From NCBI GenBank assembly GCA_034509735.1, contig JACGWO010000001.1, forward strand, positions 17,190,854 to 17,254,853: 64,000 nt of DNA. Direction: 5' to 3'. Shown one piece after another: positions 23,761 through 33,364 of the stretch. Under the pieces are notes generated by a model, which searched no databases, was not told where the DNA came from, and saw nothing but the letters and a program-made list of their open reading frames with translations. Source of the DNA: Sesamum alatum (taxonomy: Eukaryota; Streptophyta; Magnoliopsida; Lamiales; Pedaliaceae). A program made the translations under genes and the position numbers. Every line of letters begins with the position of its first letter. Within the stretch, counting starts at the first letter, position 1.

Positions 23761-24156
23761 AAACTAAACAAAGACTTATCCATCGAGAAATTCGAAGAAC
23801 AAATCGATCAAGTTGAAGAAAGTAAAAACAAACTAACTTCTTCAACCGATGCTAGTGAAAGACCTAAAGAAAAAGCCTCCCTCGTAGGACTTGACTCATT
23901 AAAAGAGATATTACTTCTACTGACAAATCTTGATGCAAGTAAGCCTCAACCACTCAAAGGGTTCGCACAACCAACTCAAGGGCCCGAAGTGGAGCATGAA
24001 AGCCATCAGAGCTAAAAACTGCAAAAGTTTCCGACCCTAAAGCATGCAAACTTCTTATCAAAGTTGCATATAAGCCACAAGAAGGGGTTACTTTAGGAAA
24101 AACTCCCCTGGAAGACCGATGGTAAACAAATAGAAGGACTCAATGCCACCCAAGCG

Positions 24157-24750
24157 GTGTTGAAAGAAAAAGGATATGCAGTTCAGGATTCCCGAATAGA
24201 TTTTGGTTTGATCCATCCTAAGCCTATCCGCATTACCATAAATAGGGCCAGCAGCAATTACGTCACCGAAGAGCGCTCTTTAGCTAAGGACGACAAAAGG
24301 AAAGGAAATCCACAAGAATATGTCTTCGATAGACTTGGCCCACATAAAGGAATGATGCATGGAAAAACCAACAATCGATCGGTCTTCGATAGGCTTGGTC
24401 CACGTAGAAAAGCGGTATATCAAAAGGAATGCATGTTCAAGGTCCTCGCACATTTGAAGGAAAACATCAAGTCCTCATGTACGCAAAAGCTCAGAAGCTT
24501 GATTCCTTCTAGGATGAGATGCCACACAACTTTAGACATATTATGTGGCCGAATCTTGAAGGTTAAAGCACGAACTATGGTCTTCACGCAAGCTCAACCT
24601 GATGGCGAGGATGACAGAGAAAGCGTAGCATCATCTAATTATATTAGTAGCAGTATTGAAGAAGACATTACCCAAGCTCATCACATCATCTGAGCTGAAA
24701 ATGATGAGGTTGAAGAAGAGGATACCGAAGACGGCTTGAAGATGGGCCGA
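24157..24750 (+). pseudogene. C-terminal linker of the gag-pro polyprotein
   Basis: A 178-residue frame with two copies of a (V/S)FDRLGP(H/R) word (near 24325 and 24385) and MVFTQAQPDGEDDRESVASS near its end. Such words mark the region just before reverse transcriptase in plant gypsy relatives. Here the sequence then runs into a purine-rich stretch rather than into reverse transcriptase, so the element ends its sense coding region here. Confidence 0.65.
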
Positions 24751-24779
24751 TAAATGAAAAGTTCTTGAAGCGGTATTAC

Positions 24780-24890
24780 GCCTAAAAAAAAAGAAAAATA
24801 AAAAATTAGAAAAAAGAAAAACAAAAAATAGAAGAATAAAAAAAACTCAAAAAAGAAAGAAAGAAAAAAAGAAAAGAAAAAAACTCCTAG
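24780..24890 (+). repeat. Purine-rich (A/G) tract
   Basis: About 110 bp of nearly pure aaaag/aaaaa sequence following the sense coding region. It could act as an internal polypurine tract. The minus-strand ORF over it is only a Phe-rich translation of this tract. Confidence 0.6.
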
Positions 24891-25200
24891 CCCGCATGAG
24901 TATAAACTGTGGACGGCCCTCCCCTCTCCAAACAAATATTTTGTACTCTTGAACTACGAATTGACTTGATCCCCTTGATGTGGTACGTAGGCAGCTTAGA
25001 TATTCTAAGTTCAGTCATAACATTTAAATGAACTTTATTTCTTTTATAAAGTCATCAAGAGTGGAAGTATTCAAACATGCTCAAACATTGCAAAATAGAG
25101 AGAAAAGAAAATGCTTCTATTACGTAATCTCAAAGGACACAATGGAATTGATGACTTAAGAACAAAAGAAAAAGGAATCAAATGCAACAAATAAAAGGTC

Positions 25201-26880
25201 CTAAGCAAAGGGACTCAAGTCCTTCAACTCTTCCTTGAAGGCTTCCAAATTTGTTCTTGAAGCCTCCAAACTCACAACTACTTCATCGTTGAGGGGGGTG
25301 GTATTCTCAAGCACTGCAATTTTTTCCACAATTTCACGAACTCCATCTTGGGCACTATGAAAAAGTTGATTTTCTTCCCTCATAGTAGCACACAAGTTCT
25401 TCCTCTGCTCTTTCAAATCCGCAAGCTCATTCTCAACACGCTTCAACTTGTCTATAGTAGATTGGACTTTGAAAGCCTCTCCACTTTCTTTAGCACGGGC
25501 CTCTTGAAGACGATCGTTGGCTTCTTTTAAATGCCGCTTGAAAAGATCTTTGGATAACCTTTCAGAAGACGACGACCTCGCCTCATCATAAGCAGCGGCC
25601 TTGGCGAAGAATATGTTCATCGATTATTCCAGTTTTGAGATGTCAAAATTCTGAAAGCTCTTCATAGATTCAAGAACGAAGTAAACGTCGTCTTTGATTG
25701 ATGAGATGAAATCAATTGGGGTGTTTGATATCTTCATGAGAAGATCCCGCCATAGCTTTTTGCGGAACTCGTTTTGGTGATTAAGAACAAACCTCTCGCC
25801 TTCAAATACCGACACCGCGGCCTGACAAGAGGGTTGTTTTCTCTTAAGCCCCATTCCAAGAGAACGAGTTGTGGGCAATAAGTTAGACCTAAAAGTCAAT
25901 CCTTGGTTGTCTTGAGAAGTCTCATCATCTTCAACGACTAAGACTTCATCTTCGAGCTACGACAATGCATCAACTTGAGTTAGAAACAAACAAGACCTTG
26001 TCGCTGGAAAAAAAAAGTAATAAAAAGGAAATGGGTTGAAAAAAATAACCTCCTTGACGAAATTCAACGTCGATGGGTCATGACTTGAGCCGTCACCATC
26101 AACGTTAATATTTTCCGGCTTTGAATCCCTCTTCGGCCTCTTCCAATGACCATCAGGATTGCTACTCCCACTTATTTCCAAAGAACAAAAAACACATTTC
26201 TTCTTATTATTCACTTCAAGTGGTTCGACTACTTGAGAATTTCACTTGGGAGGAGAAATAGCCGGCTCGCGAGGTTGATCTTGGGAAACTCCTTCCCCAC
26301 ACTCTTGACTTTGGGAGAAGCTTGACTTGGGCCTAAGGCAAGCAACTTCGCCACGTTTTCTTCAAAATAGCCACTGTGAATTTCGAGCAACCACCTTTTG
26401 TACCTTCATAGGAGAACTTCTTCATATTTGGGGGCATGGGAGGGAACAACACTTTCTCCATGGTCGGACAAAGTGCACAAACGCCAATAACAGACTCCAC
26501 CTTCTAAAAAGGCCTTGTGAACGTCTTGTAAAAGAATCCTCGGCACTTCTTGGAAGAAACCAAATTGACGACTAAATCGATGATGGCTATAGGGCTCGAC
26601 AAGAAAATGATCACCTTGCCGCAGAGGAAAATAGTTCGAACGGATGGCCATCAAATAGGTTTCTTCAGATTCTGTGTCGTGCCCCTTGTCTGTGAAGGAA
26701 AAATCCTTGTCCCTCACAATCATGTTGCAAGTCTAAGAGATAAAGTCGCCTCTGTGTAGCCGCTTTCTCGCCTCTTGCGGATCGTAGTATTTTGCGCCTC
26801 CTTCGCCTGAGAAGAGCACCATCCTGGGCCACAAACACCAAGTGAAGAGGTGGGGTCCACTTTGACTAACAAATAAAAAA
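25201..26880 (-). pseudogene. Antisense plant-mobile-domain-like ORF with coiled-coil tail
   Basis: Read on the minus strand, 26880-26400 gives a frame-shifted stretch including YLMAIRSNYFPLRQGDHFLV then EPYSHHRFSRQFGFFQEVP, a signature of plant mobile domain (PMD, aminotransferase-like) proteins. Then come a basic KRPKRDSKPENINVDGDGSS linker (26214-25957), a segment at 25899-25624 (SVFEGERFVLNHQNEFRKKL), and a long coiled coil at 25620-25201. The coiled coil is rich in heptad Leu/Glu/Lys, for example KLKRVENELADLKEQRKNL. Several stops separate the pieces. Antisense extra ORFs between coding region and 3' LTR are known in Tat-lineage elements, and PMD domains are known to travel with plant transposons. 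The product's job in the element is unknown. Confidence 0.7.
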
Positions 26881-27124
26881 AAATGGGATTAAGGGAAAAG
26901 CTTGGATGATGCTTTGTGCATGTGAGGGCTACTTTCCAGCTTGCCTCTCGGCCATTTCAAAAATAAAAGGCCCAACCCAATGTTGACAAAGCCCACAAAT
27001 AAATTCAATATGGATATCATTTGAAGCAAATCCATGATCGTTGAAGCCCAACAAAGTTTGATTCACATTTTCGCAAATCATTCACTCTGAAAATTATAGT
27101 TTCAAGCATATATTCGTGAACAAG

Positions 27125-27139
27125 TCTCGAGGGGGCATT
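27125..27139 (+). other. Polypurine tract
   Basis: The tctcgagggggcatt word directly before the 3' LTR; the counterpart in the partial copy is at 293-307. It primes plus-strand synthesis in LTR elements. Confidence 0.7.
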
Positions 27140-27960
27140 TGTAGACAAATTAATTTTGCACCCAAACAAATGAAGACAAGTGAAAAATATATATTATTTA
27201 TCAATTATATTCTATTTTTCTAGTTATATTTGGAATTTAATAAATTAATTCCAAATATAAATAGTTAATTTAATTGATATTTTAATATATATTTTGTCAT
27301 CAAATCAATGGTCGACACGTGTAGAATTGAGGTGTTTCGGCCAGTCAAATCAAGACAAATATTTCTTATACTATCTCTTTAAAAAATACAAAAATTAAAA
27401 AGATAATATCGAAATTGACCAATCATGTCTTCCCAAATATTTAATGTATTTATCTCTTTAAATTAAAATAAAGAGATAATACAAAATAAGTGTTCAAGTT
27501 CACCACAACTCTACCTCTTTGACAGTTATATAAAGGGGTCCTTGAAACTCATTCAACACACAGAAATACAATTGAAGATACAAACAAGAGAGCATTCAAG
27601 AAGTCCCAAAATCCTCTCAAGCACAAATCAAGGAAGATCCACGGCATTCTAGGCAAGATTCAAGGCATTCATCGCGGAAATCGTCCAAAATCAGCGCTTA
27701 ATTCGACAAGAAGTCCGAAGACCGGCGAATTAACGTTATCAAGACAGAAATTCACCTTAGCGGAAGATCAAAGTCTCAAACCCACCAAGAAATATCCCAA
27801 GTTCAAGTCAAATATCTCCAAGTTTATAGCATTTGATACGGGAACAAGTCAACAACCCCTGAATTCACGTCATTCAAAGTCAAAGTCAGCGTCAAAGGAG
27901 ATCAAACGTAGAGTTTCACCTCCGAAGTTGCCGAAGAGGGAACACGAAAGTCTGTTTACA
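27140..27960 (+). repeat. 3' LTR (internally deleted)
   Basis: 821 bp. Matches the 5' LTR except for scattered substitutions and loss of about 110 bp near its end (after ccgaagttgccgaag at 27935). TATA box at 27526-27534. Followed by ATGGT. Confidence 0.9.
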
Positions 27961-28782
27961 ATGGTAATGACCAATGATGCAATCAAATATTCGAATTTTT
28001 GTGCTTCAACGTGCGAGGGCTCTTCAAACATTGAGCCATCGTCACTCCTTGATCAAAATGTTCAGGATTGTAACCCAGTTGAGCCCTCTTCAAGTGATTT
28101 ATTGGATGAAAAATCTCTTCTAAAGAAAATTTGTATTCGAAGGTAATATGATTTCAATTAGGTTACACTATATGTTGCAATTGTTGAAAATTATATCTTT
28201 ATTAATATCTTTTTATGCTCACGATAGGGAAGATGATCAAGATCAACTCAATGATCAAGCTACAAATTTAGAGATGAAGTTTGTAGAAGATGTTTGAAGT
28301 ACATTGATTAATCATTGTTCTGTTTGAAACTTAACTTCTTATAGATAATGCACTTATACAAACTTATATGATGCAGTTGTTTTATTTTGATGTATTTAGC
28401 AAATTTTTAAACAACAATTGTGCACTTTTACTTTTATTCATTTATTAGTTAGATTTATTATTTCTATATTAATGTATTTAATATCAATGAAATTTCTTGT
28501 ATCATTCAATTTTTTTAATTTATTTTGTATCATTACTAAAAAAACCTTCCCCAATATATGAATGTTACAAAAGAATTAAAGTATATTTACAATTGTTACA
28601 TTTATATAATAGCTAACACAATAATTTTCTAGCAATTTCAATTGTCAATAAAAGATAATACAATTAATATTTAATATCTTATTATTAATTAAAATAAGTT
28701 TAATAAAAAATATTAAATATTAAATATCAAATAATTTTATTTGAAAACTATATGTCCGTGCAACGCACGGGTGAATAACTAG
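27961..28782 (+). mobile_element. Helitron 3' part with a captured or element-encoded gene tail
   Basis: Ends CTAG at 28779-28782, preceded by a perfect CCGTGC-AAC-GCACGG hairpin (28756-28770). It sits against host block B, which begins tttggg as in copy 1. Removing the LTR element gives an open frame ITTTFGNMVMTNDAIKYSNF running to KKICIRR at 28145. A gtaata...cgatag intron (about 28146-28228) then joins in frame to EDDQDQLNDQATNLEMKF and a stop near 28298. The protein is acidic and Ser-rich, like a polar C-terminal tail. Autonomous plant Helitrons carry RepHel and RPA-like genes, so an RPA-like tail is possible, but I do not recognise it. Confidence 0.65.
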
Positions 28783-29365
28783 TTTGGGATATTATATGAT
28801 AAACTAAGTTGATCATGGAGTTGTTTCAGTCAAGGTTGTTGTCCTCGAGTACTCGATCTAAACTATATTGAATGTTGATCGTCTTTAAAGCCTACACTCA
28901 CATATTATAATTAAAAGAACGTTACAAGTTTTTGTATGTTTAAATTAGATAATCAAATCCAAAAATAATAAGTGTTGCAATAAATGTAGTCAACTTTAAG
29001 TACTTGATAAAATGGGACGAAGTATTTATATATAGCTTCGATCAACTCAGACTAATCACATCAGTATGACGAGAAATATCGTAGAATTTAGATACAAAGG
29101 AAACAGTGGAACAATATGTGACAGTGATGCATAGTGATCTATTTGGGTTGGAGTCGGGCTTGAGGTCGGGGTCGACATTGGGTGAATGCAATGTCAACGG
29201 AAAATATGTGAAAGGCTACTGCAACTCTAATTGATTCGGACCGAACCGAAATCGATCCAATCCATTTTGAATTCTTGACCCAATCCATTGAACTCAAAAC
29301 TCATTTGGATCCAACCCAAAACCGACGCAATCAGCCCACTTGTTACAATTTGAACTCAAAATATT
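28783..29365. repeat. Dispersed repeat block B, copy 2
   Basis: Colinear with 2386-2945, then the two copies diverge. The short ORF at 29275-29463 crosses the divergence point and is not a gene. Confidence 0.75.
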
Positions 29366-29981
29366 TTTCACATAGTCGCTCTGTACGCAAAGGACATAGG
29401 ACAAATGCAAGAAGCTCCAGGAGCATGATACTTATTAGAACGATCATTAGGAGAAGTATGTGAAAATTTCAAGTATATATTTGCTAACATTAAGAAAGTA
29501 AACTCAAATCTCAATAGAGTTTCATCTGATACTTATTGGTATATGCTACATGGATTCTTTTTTCCCCCTTAAATCAATCAGTTGTCTTATTTAAATCAAA
29601 GCAGAACGACTGAAATACTTCTTAAAGTAGTCTGTCAAATCCTAGAGCTTGTTTTCATGAACATAAATCAGGCTTCAATAACTAGAACCTGATTTTTCCT
29701 TTGTGATTTTTTTATTTTTTTCCTACGGTGGAAAACAAATAAAAAACTTAACAACTTCACATTACATTTAAAATCAATGATTACCTCAGAGTAATCCACT
29801 GATCTCGTCTGTGGAGAAAAGAAGACCAACACAAATAACTATTCTTAAATCAACAACCAAAATGAATTGATAACTTGTACTCAGCTGAAATACAACAAAG
29901 TATTAAGTACTAACAGAAAAATCAATCACGCAACAGTTAAATACAGTTAACTTTGCTTGCGTACGTAAACGAAAGGCACAC
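29366..29981. other. Region downstream of the ATP-PRT fragment
   Basis: No further exon of ATP phosphoribosyltransferase is visible on the minus strand. One 24-nt exon-like piece (29785-29808), bounded by AG and GT on the minus strand, does not correspond to any part of that enzyme I recognise. Otherwise AT-rich and featureless. Confidence 0.4.
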
Positions 29982-30370
29982 CTGAGGAATTTCCGCCACA
30001 TACTGTCGTGGATTGACCTGTCTCACTGATAATTGACAATCCTGTACATAAAATAAAACGAGTTAACCTAGGAAACCCTGCCGAACACCACAAAAACTAA
30101 CACTACCATAACAACATACCACAAACACATAATCGCAAAATCAGATACCTTGAGAAGATCAAGAGTGTCTGTTGCCATTCGACCTTTACTCGGCAATCCA
30201 AGCCGAACTTCATTCCTCTCCAAAGGCTTCTTATCCACATTCCCATTCACCACGGTAACTGGCGACGCCGCCGAGCAACACGAAACGGAGAATTTCACGG
30301 AGACGCAGTTACTGGAAGGCGAAATCGAAGCCGGCAAACTTTGCAGGAAGATCGTCCGCATGACAGGCAT
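29982..30370 (-). pseudogene. HISN1: ATP phosphoribosyltransferase, exons 1-2 only (5' gene fragment)
   Basis: Exon 1 (30370-30149, 74 codons) starts MPVMRTIFLQSLPASI, a Ser-rich basic plastid-transit-like N-terminus. It continues NEVRLGLPSKGRM and DTLDLLK and ends at a clean GT donor. Exon 2 (30041-29982, 20 codons) lies between a tacag acceptor and a GT donor and reads DCQLSVRQVNPRQYVAEIPQ, in phase. These match the start of the catalytic domain of plant ATP-PRT, which joins ATP and PRPP in the first step of histidine synthesis in plastids. The remaining exons (the PRPP-binding and regulatory parts, about 300 residues) are not found before unrelated repeat DNA begins. So this is an intact-looking 5' fragment, displaced or truncated, which could still give a short transcript. 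Confidence 0.8.
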
Positions 30371-30600
30371 TTGTTCTCGATGTGTAGTGTGTGCGAGAGA
30401 AATCGTCTAGGAAGAGGGTGACACTGCCATTGGCACTTAGCAAATACTTGGCGGTGGTGGTGGTGGTGGTGGTGCCGAATATTTCTCTGCAATCTTCCAC
30501 ATTTTTATTTTCTGCAGTCTGCTTCCTGCGCATGACACGTGTATTCCCGTGGGACCGGACTGGTACGACTGAGTGAGATTTCTTTGTGATTTTACAAATA
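30371..30600 (-). promoter_or_regulatory. 5' flank of the ATP-PRT fragment with a GGT microsatellite
   Basis: The leader region on the minus strand is pyrimidine-rich near the start codon. It includes a (CCA)n tract (plus strand ggt repeats at 30451-30476). Overlapping ORFs on both strands are low-complexity shadows. Whether promoter activity remains is unknown. Confidence 0.35.
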
Positions 30601-31048
30601 GTGAAATTATATCTATCTTCGATCATATTTACGTAATTACAAATATTTTTTTGACTATTTAAAAAATTATAAATAAGTTTGTAAATAACTCATTTTCATA
30701 CATTTTTACAGGTGAATTGATCAAAATAGTCTTTATACACTGAATTATTTTTTATTTAATTTTTAAATTATTTTTTTTGGACTACAATGTTTAGGAAGAT
30801 GTTTCTTAAGTTTTTTACATAAAAGAGTAATAATACAATTTGTCTCGGCTGATTTTCTATAATTTTAATAAAACATTGTTATTATATATTAGGGCTGAAG
30901 TCACCCCAATTCCATTACCCATTTTTTCTCTTTCATTTCTTCACTTTTTGCTCTTCTTTTCGTCTCTTCTCTTCCTCACTTCATTCACCATTTTCCCTAC
31001 TGTTTTTGTTTTAAATTTTTATTTTGGAGTATAATAAGTTGATGAAAA
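30601..31048 (+). other. Leader/flank region of the GRF ORF
   Basis: AT-rich up to about 30890. The stretch 30905-31010 is strongly pyrimidine-rich (ttttctctttcatttcttc style), like a plant 5' leader. The left terminus of the MULE should lie here, but I could not find a match to the right end. Confidence 0.35.
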
Positions 31049-31346
31049 ATGTCATCTTCCTCCTCATCTACACAAAGAAGATGTTTTTACTATTGTGGGA
31101 TACAAGCTCGGATGAGGGCCTCATGGACAAATCGAAATCCGGGAAGAAGATTCAACACTTGTGTGAACTCTATGACCCCAAATGGATGCAATTATTTTGA
31201 GTGGGAAGATGGCCCTATGTGTGAACAAGCCAAATTGTGATTCCAGGTTTACTACGCAAGACAAATCAGTTAGAGGATGATGTAAAAGCAAAAGAAAAAG
31301 CCTTGAAGAAAAAGATGAAGAAACTGAAATGTTGAAGATATGGCAC
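31049..31346 (+). pseudogene. GRF-type zinc finger protein remnant with coiled coil
   Basis: Starts MSSSSSSTQRRCFYYCGIQA, then the GRF finger pattern: RASWTNRNPGRRFNTCVN followed by CNYFEWEDGPMCEQ (31109-31228). A shift of frame after residue 63 lets the reading continue as VIPGLLRKTNQLEDD with a Lys-rich coiled tail to a stop near 31335. GRF fingers bind nucleic acid and are often found beside plant Mutator-like transposases. It faces the transposase tail to tail, and its end overlaps the place where the transposase reading loses homology. Confidence 0.7.
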
Positions 31347-32568
31347 TCAATGCATGGTTGCAAGGGATCCCCGTCAACTCCCATGATATGCAAGAACATG
31401 TCTTTTCATGCAAATCAACTGTGTATCTTGCACCATCAAAACATTGTATCTCATAATGGGTGTCATCTGACTTCATTAGGATGCAATCACTTGCTTTAGC
31501 CAAGTTCTTGTCCACAATCTTTTTTATTTTTGGGCAAAGTTTTTTGCCTTCCCAAAGTCTCTCAGCCCTGTCCCTAAGTTGTTGCATTCTGCTCATGATA
31601 AATTCCCTGATCCACTCCAACATTGTTAATACAGGCTTCTCTCTTGCTTCAAGGATACAACTGTTGAATGATTCACACAAGTTGTTGAGCAGAATACCAC
31701 ATTTTGGGTAAGTGCTGAAATAACTTTTTGACCACAGTGATGCCGGCTTGTCTTGCAACCACTCAAGATATCTAATATCCAAATCAGCTATGTCTTGTAT
31801 TGCTTTCAGAAACTGGCTGACTGTTGTCGTTTTTGCTGCAAATCGTAAAGCCTTCTTGTACCCCAATCCCTTGAATCCTGCAGACGTCATGTTCCCATGG
31901 AGATGTCTCACACATAATCGATTTTCTACACTTGGAAGGACCTTTTCAAATGCTGGTAGGAGGCCCTTTTGTTTGTCTGAAATGAATGTATAGGTATCAT
32001 CCCTTATAATGTTCAAATCTTCTTTCAAAAGTGTTAAAAACCATTCCCAATTGTCTTTGTTTTCACTCAAGACTACCGCATATGCAAGTGGGAATTGGTT
32101 ATTGCTTGGGTCCACACCTACTGCCGATAGTAGGGCACCTCCATGTGGGCCCTTTAAATGGCATCCATCGACACCAATGAAAGGCCTGCAACCACTTAGG
32201 AACCCCTTCTTTACAGCTGCAAAGCACACATAGAGCCTTTTGAACTTTCTCTTGCCAGTAGCATCAACCTCATCTAAGTTCAAGATGATTGTGGAGCCAT
32301 GATTCTTCTTTCTTAATGCCTCAGCATAGTCCCACAATCTTGAATACTGTTCAGCATCATCTCCCTGTATTTCTCGCAGACATCTCCTTTTTGTTTTGTA
32401 CGCCTGTTCCCTAGAAACATTGCACCTCAACTGTTTGATTACGTCCAGTCTGAAACCTTTGACATTTCTATTGGGATCAAATCTGAAAGCCTCCATAAAA
32501 TAATAGCAAAAGTCAACCATCCATACAAAAAAAAGAAGGGAAATAGACAAACATAATTTATTCAGCAT
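31270..32568 (-). CDS. MULE transposase (mudrA-type), truncated at both ends
   Basis: A 432-residue frame. Recognisable homology runs from about residue 26 (AFRFDPNRNVKGF) through the DDE transposase core: FIGVDGCHLKG (Asp134), TFISDKQKGL (Asp198), CVRHLHGN, and NLCESFN (Glu299). A SWIM zinc finger follows with CSCISWELTGIPCNH (Cys391, Cys393, Cys403, His405). The catalytic triad and SWIM ligands look intact and there is no internal stop. The usual N-terminal MuDR domain is missing, and the first 25 hydrophobic residues look like intron or flank read-through. Beyond about residue 415 the reading runs into the antisense of the GRF remnant. The usual C-terminal tail is therefore lost, and the enzyme is probably defective. 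Confidence 0.85.
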   Translation of the reverse strand: MLNKLCLSISLLFFVWMVDFCYYFMEAFRFDPNRNVKGFRLDVIKQLRCNVSREQAYKTKRRCLREIQGDDAEQYSRLWDYAEALRKKNHGSTIILNLDEVDATGKRKFKRLYVCFAAVKKGFLSGCRPFIGVDGCHLKGPHGGALLSAVGVDPSNNQFPLAYAVVLSENKDNWEWFLTLLKEDLNIIRDDTYTFISDKQKGLLPAFEKVLPSVENRLCVRHLHGNMTSAGFKGLGYKKALRFAAKTTTVSQFLKAIQDIADLDIRYLEWLQDKPASLWSKSYFSTYPKCGILLNNLCESFNSCILEAREKPVLTMLEWIREFIMSRMQQLRDRAERLWEGKKLCPKIKKIVDKNLAKASDCILMKSDDTHYEIQCFDGARYTVDLHEKTCSCISWELTGIPCNHALSAISSTFQFLHLFLQGFFFCFYIIL

Positions 32569-33364
32569 GTTCCCTCAACAACACCCAACAAACAAACATA
32601 AACATTGTAATGGGACCACATTGCATATGGAAATCTTACAAAGCGATGGGGACCACAAAAATCAAGCATAAAAGGTTCTGTAAAATGGTACTTTAAATAT
32701 TAAACAACAAGTGTCTTCATCATCCTCAAATCCACATTACAAAGAAAAAAAAAATCCACCAAATCACGGTTTCAAGAAACCTCATACATCACAAAAGCAC
32801 TAACTGAAAAACCACACCCACTTCATTCTAACACCAACTACGGAAACAACATCACTAACCTAACAAAAATCAAAGCTCAAAGAATTTTTTAAGAAAAAAG
32901 AACTCACCATAATCAGGGATGCCTGCGGACGCAAACCAAGACGGTCGGAAGATGGGCATCAGTGCCATTTCTTCCAACCAACCCAAAAATCCGACATCCT
33001 TGCTCTCGGTTTCAGTTTTTCAACAATTTTTTTTGGCTGATTTCTTCTAGAATTAGGGATTTCAGTAGGATTTTTGGTAGGAATTTTCTATCTCTGAAAT
33101 GGGGCTTTTTGGGGGCTTCAAACATGTTTTTCTTTTTTGTTCTTCAGACGAGGGTTCTTTTTAGGGGGCACGTGACCTAACGTCCATTTAGCGGACGTTG
33201 ACGGAGTTAACAGAGTCAAGTAGTCATGTGCACTGCACATGACTTGTTGGGGCCAAATGAGCCTGAATTTGGGTTTAATGAGACCAAAATTCATACTTGC
33301 ATAAATAGTGGTACCAAAAACGAGTCGCCCCCTATTTAATAGGACTGAAAAAACATTTTGCCCT
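32569..33364. mobile_element. MULE 5' part and right terminus
   Basis: Mostly non-coding DNA upstream of the transposase; short exons could hide here. The right edge is near 33360, where agggcaaaatgtttttt-type end sequence (read inward) meets ttttaactgtcaagg. That flank occurs without the MULE in the inverted Helitron copy at about 43545-43565. A palindromic catgtgcactgcacatg lies at 33224-33240. The left terminus is not found. Confidence 0.55.

Larger units (their letters stand above)
20561..27960 (+). mobile_element. Complete non-autonomous gypsy-like LTR retrotransposon
   Basis: A 7.4-kb element with LTRs at 20561-21499 and 27140-27960, TG...CA ends and a perfect 5-bp target duplication ATGGT (20556-20560 and 27961-27965). 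A primer-binding site follows the 5' LTR and a purine-rich tract precedes the 3' LTR. Sense ORFs encode gag and an aspartic protease. No reverse transcriptase, RNase H or integrase is visible between 24700 and 27140. An antisense ORF region (25201-26880) resembles plant mobile domain proteins. By eye the LTRs differ at roughly 5 percent of positions, plus a deletion of about 110 bp in the 3' LTR. It probably depends on an autonomous relative for replication. Confidence 0.9.

Noticed and set aside
21500..24750. Integrated pararetrovirus as an alternative for the gag-protease region
   Set aside because: True LTRs, a target duplication, a PBS whose complement ends in CCA, and Retrotrans_gag words all fit a Ty3/gypsy-type element. 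No movement or coat protein features are seen.
24681..24935. Minus-strand ORF with long Phe runs
   Set aside because: Translation of the purine-rich tract at 24780-24890. Not a membrane protein gene.
25348..25530. Plus-strand ORFs opposite the PMD-like ORF (25348-25530, 26327-26575, 26550-26759)
   Set aside because: Short, without domain features, and complementary to the better supported antisense frame.
30295..30626. ORFs with a poly-His or poly-Thr stretch near the ATP-PRT 5' flank
   Set aside because: The runs are translations of the GGT/CCA microsatellite at 30451-30476.
31460..32233. Plus-strand ORFs inside the transposase gene
   Set aside because: They are antisense to a well-supported mudrA-type reading frame and have no domain.
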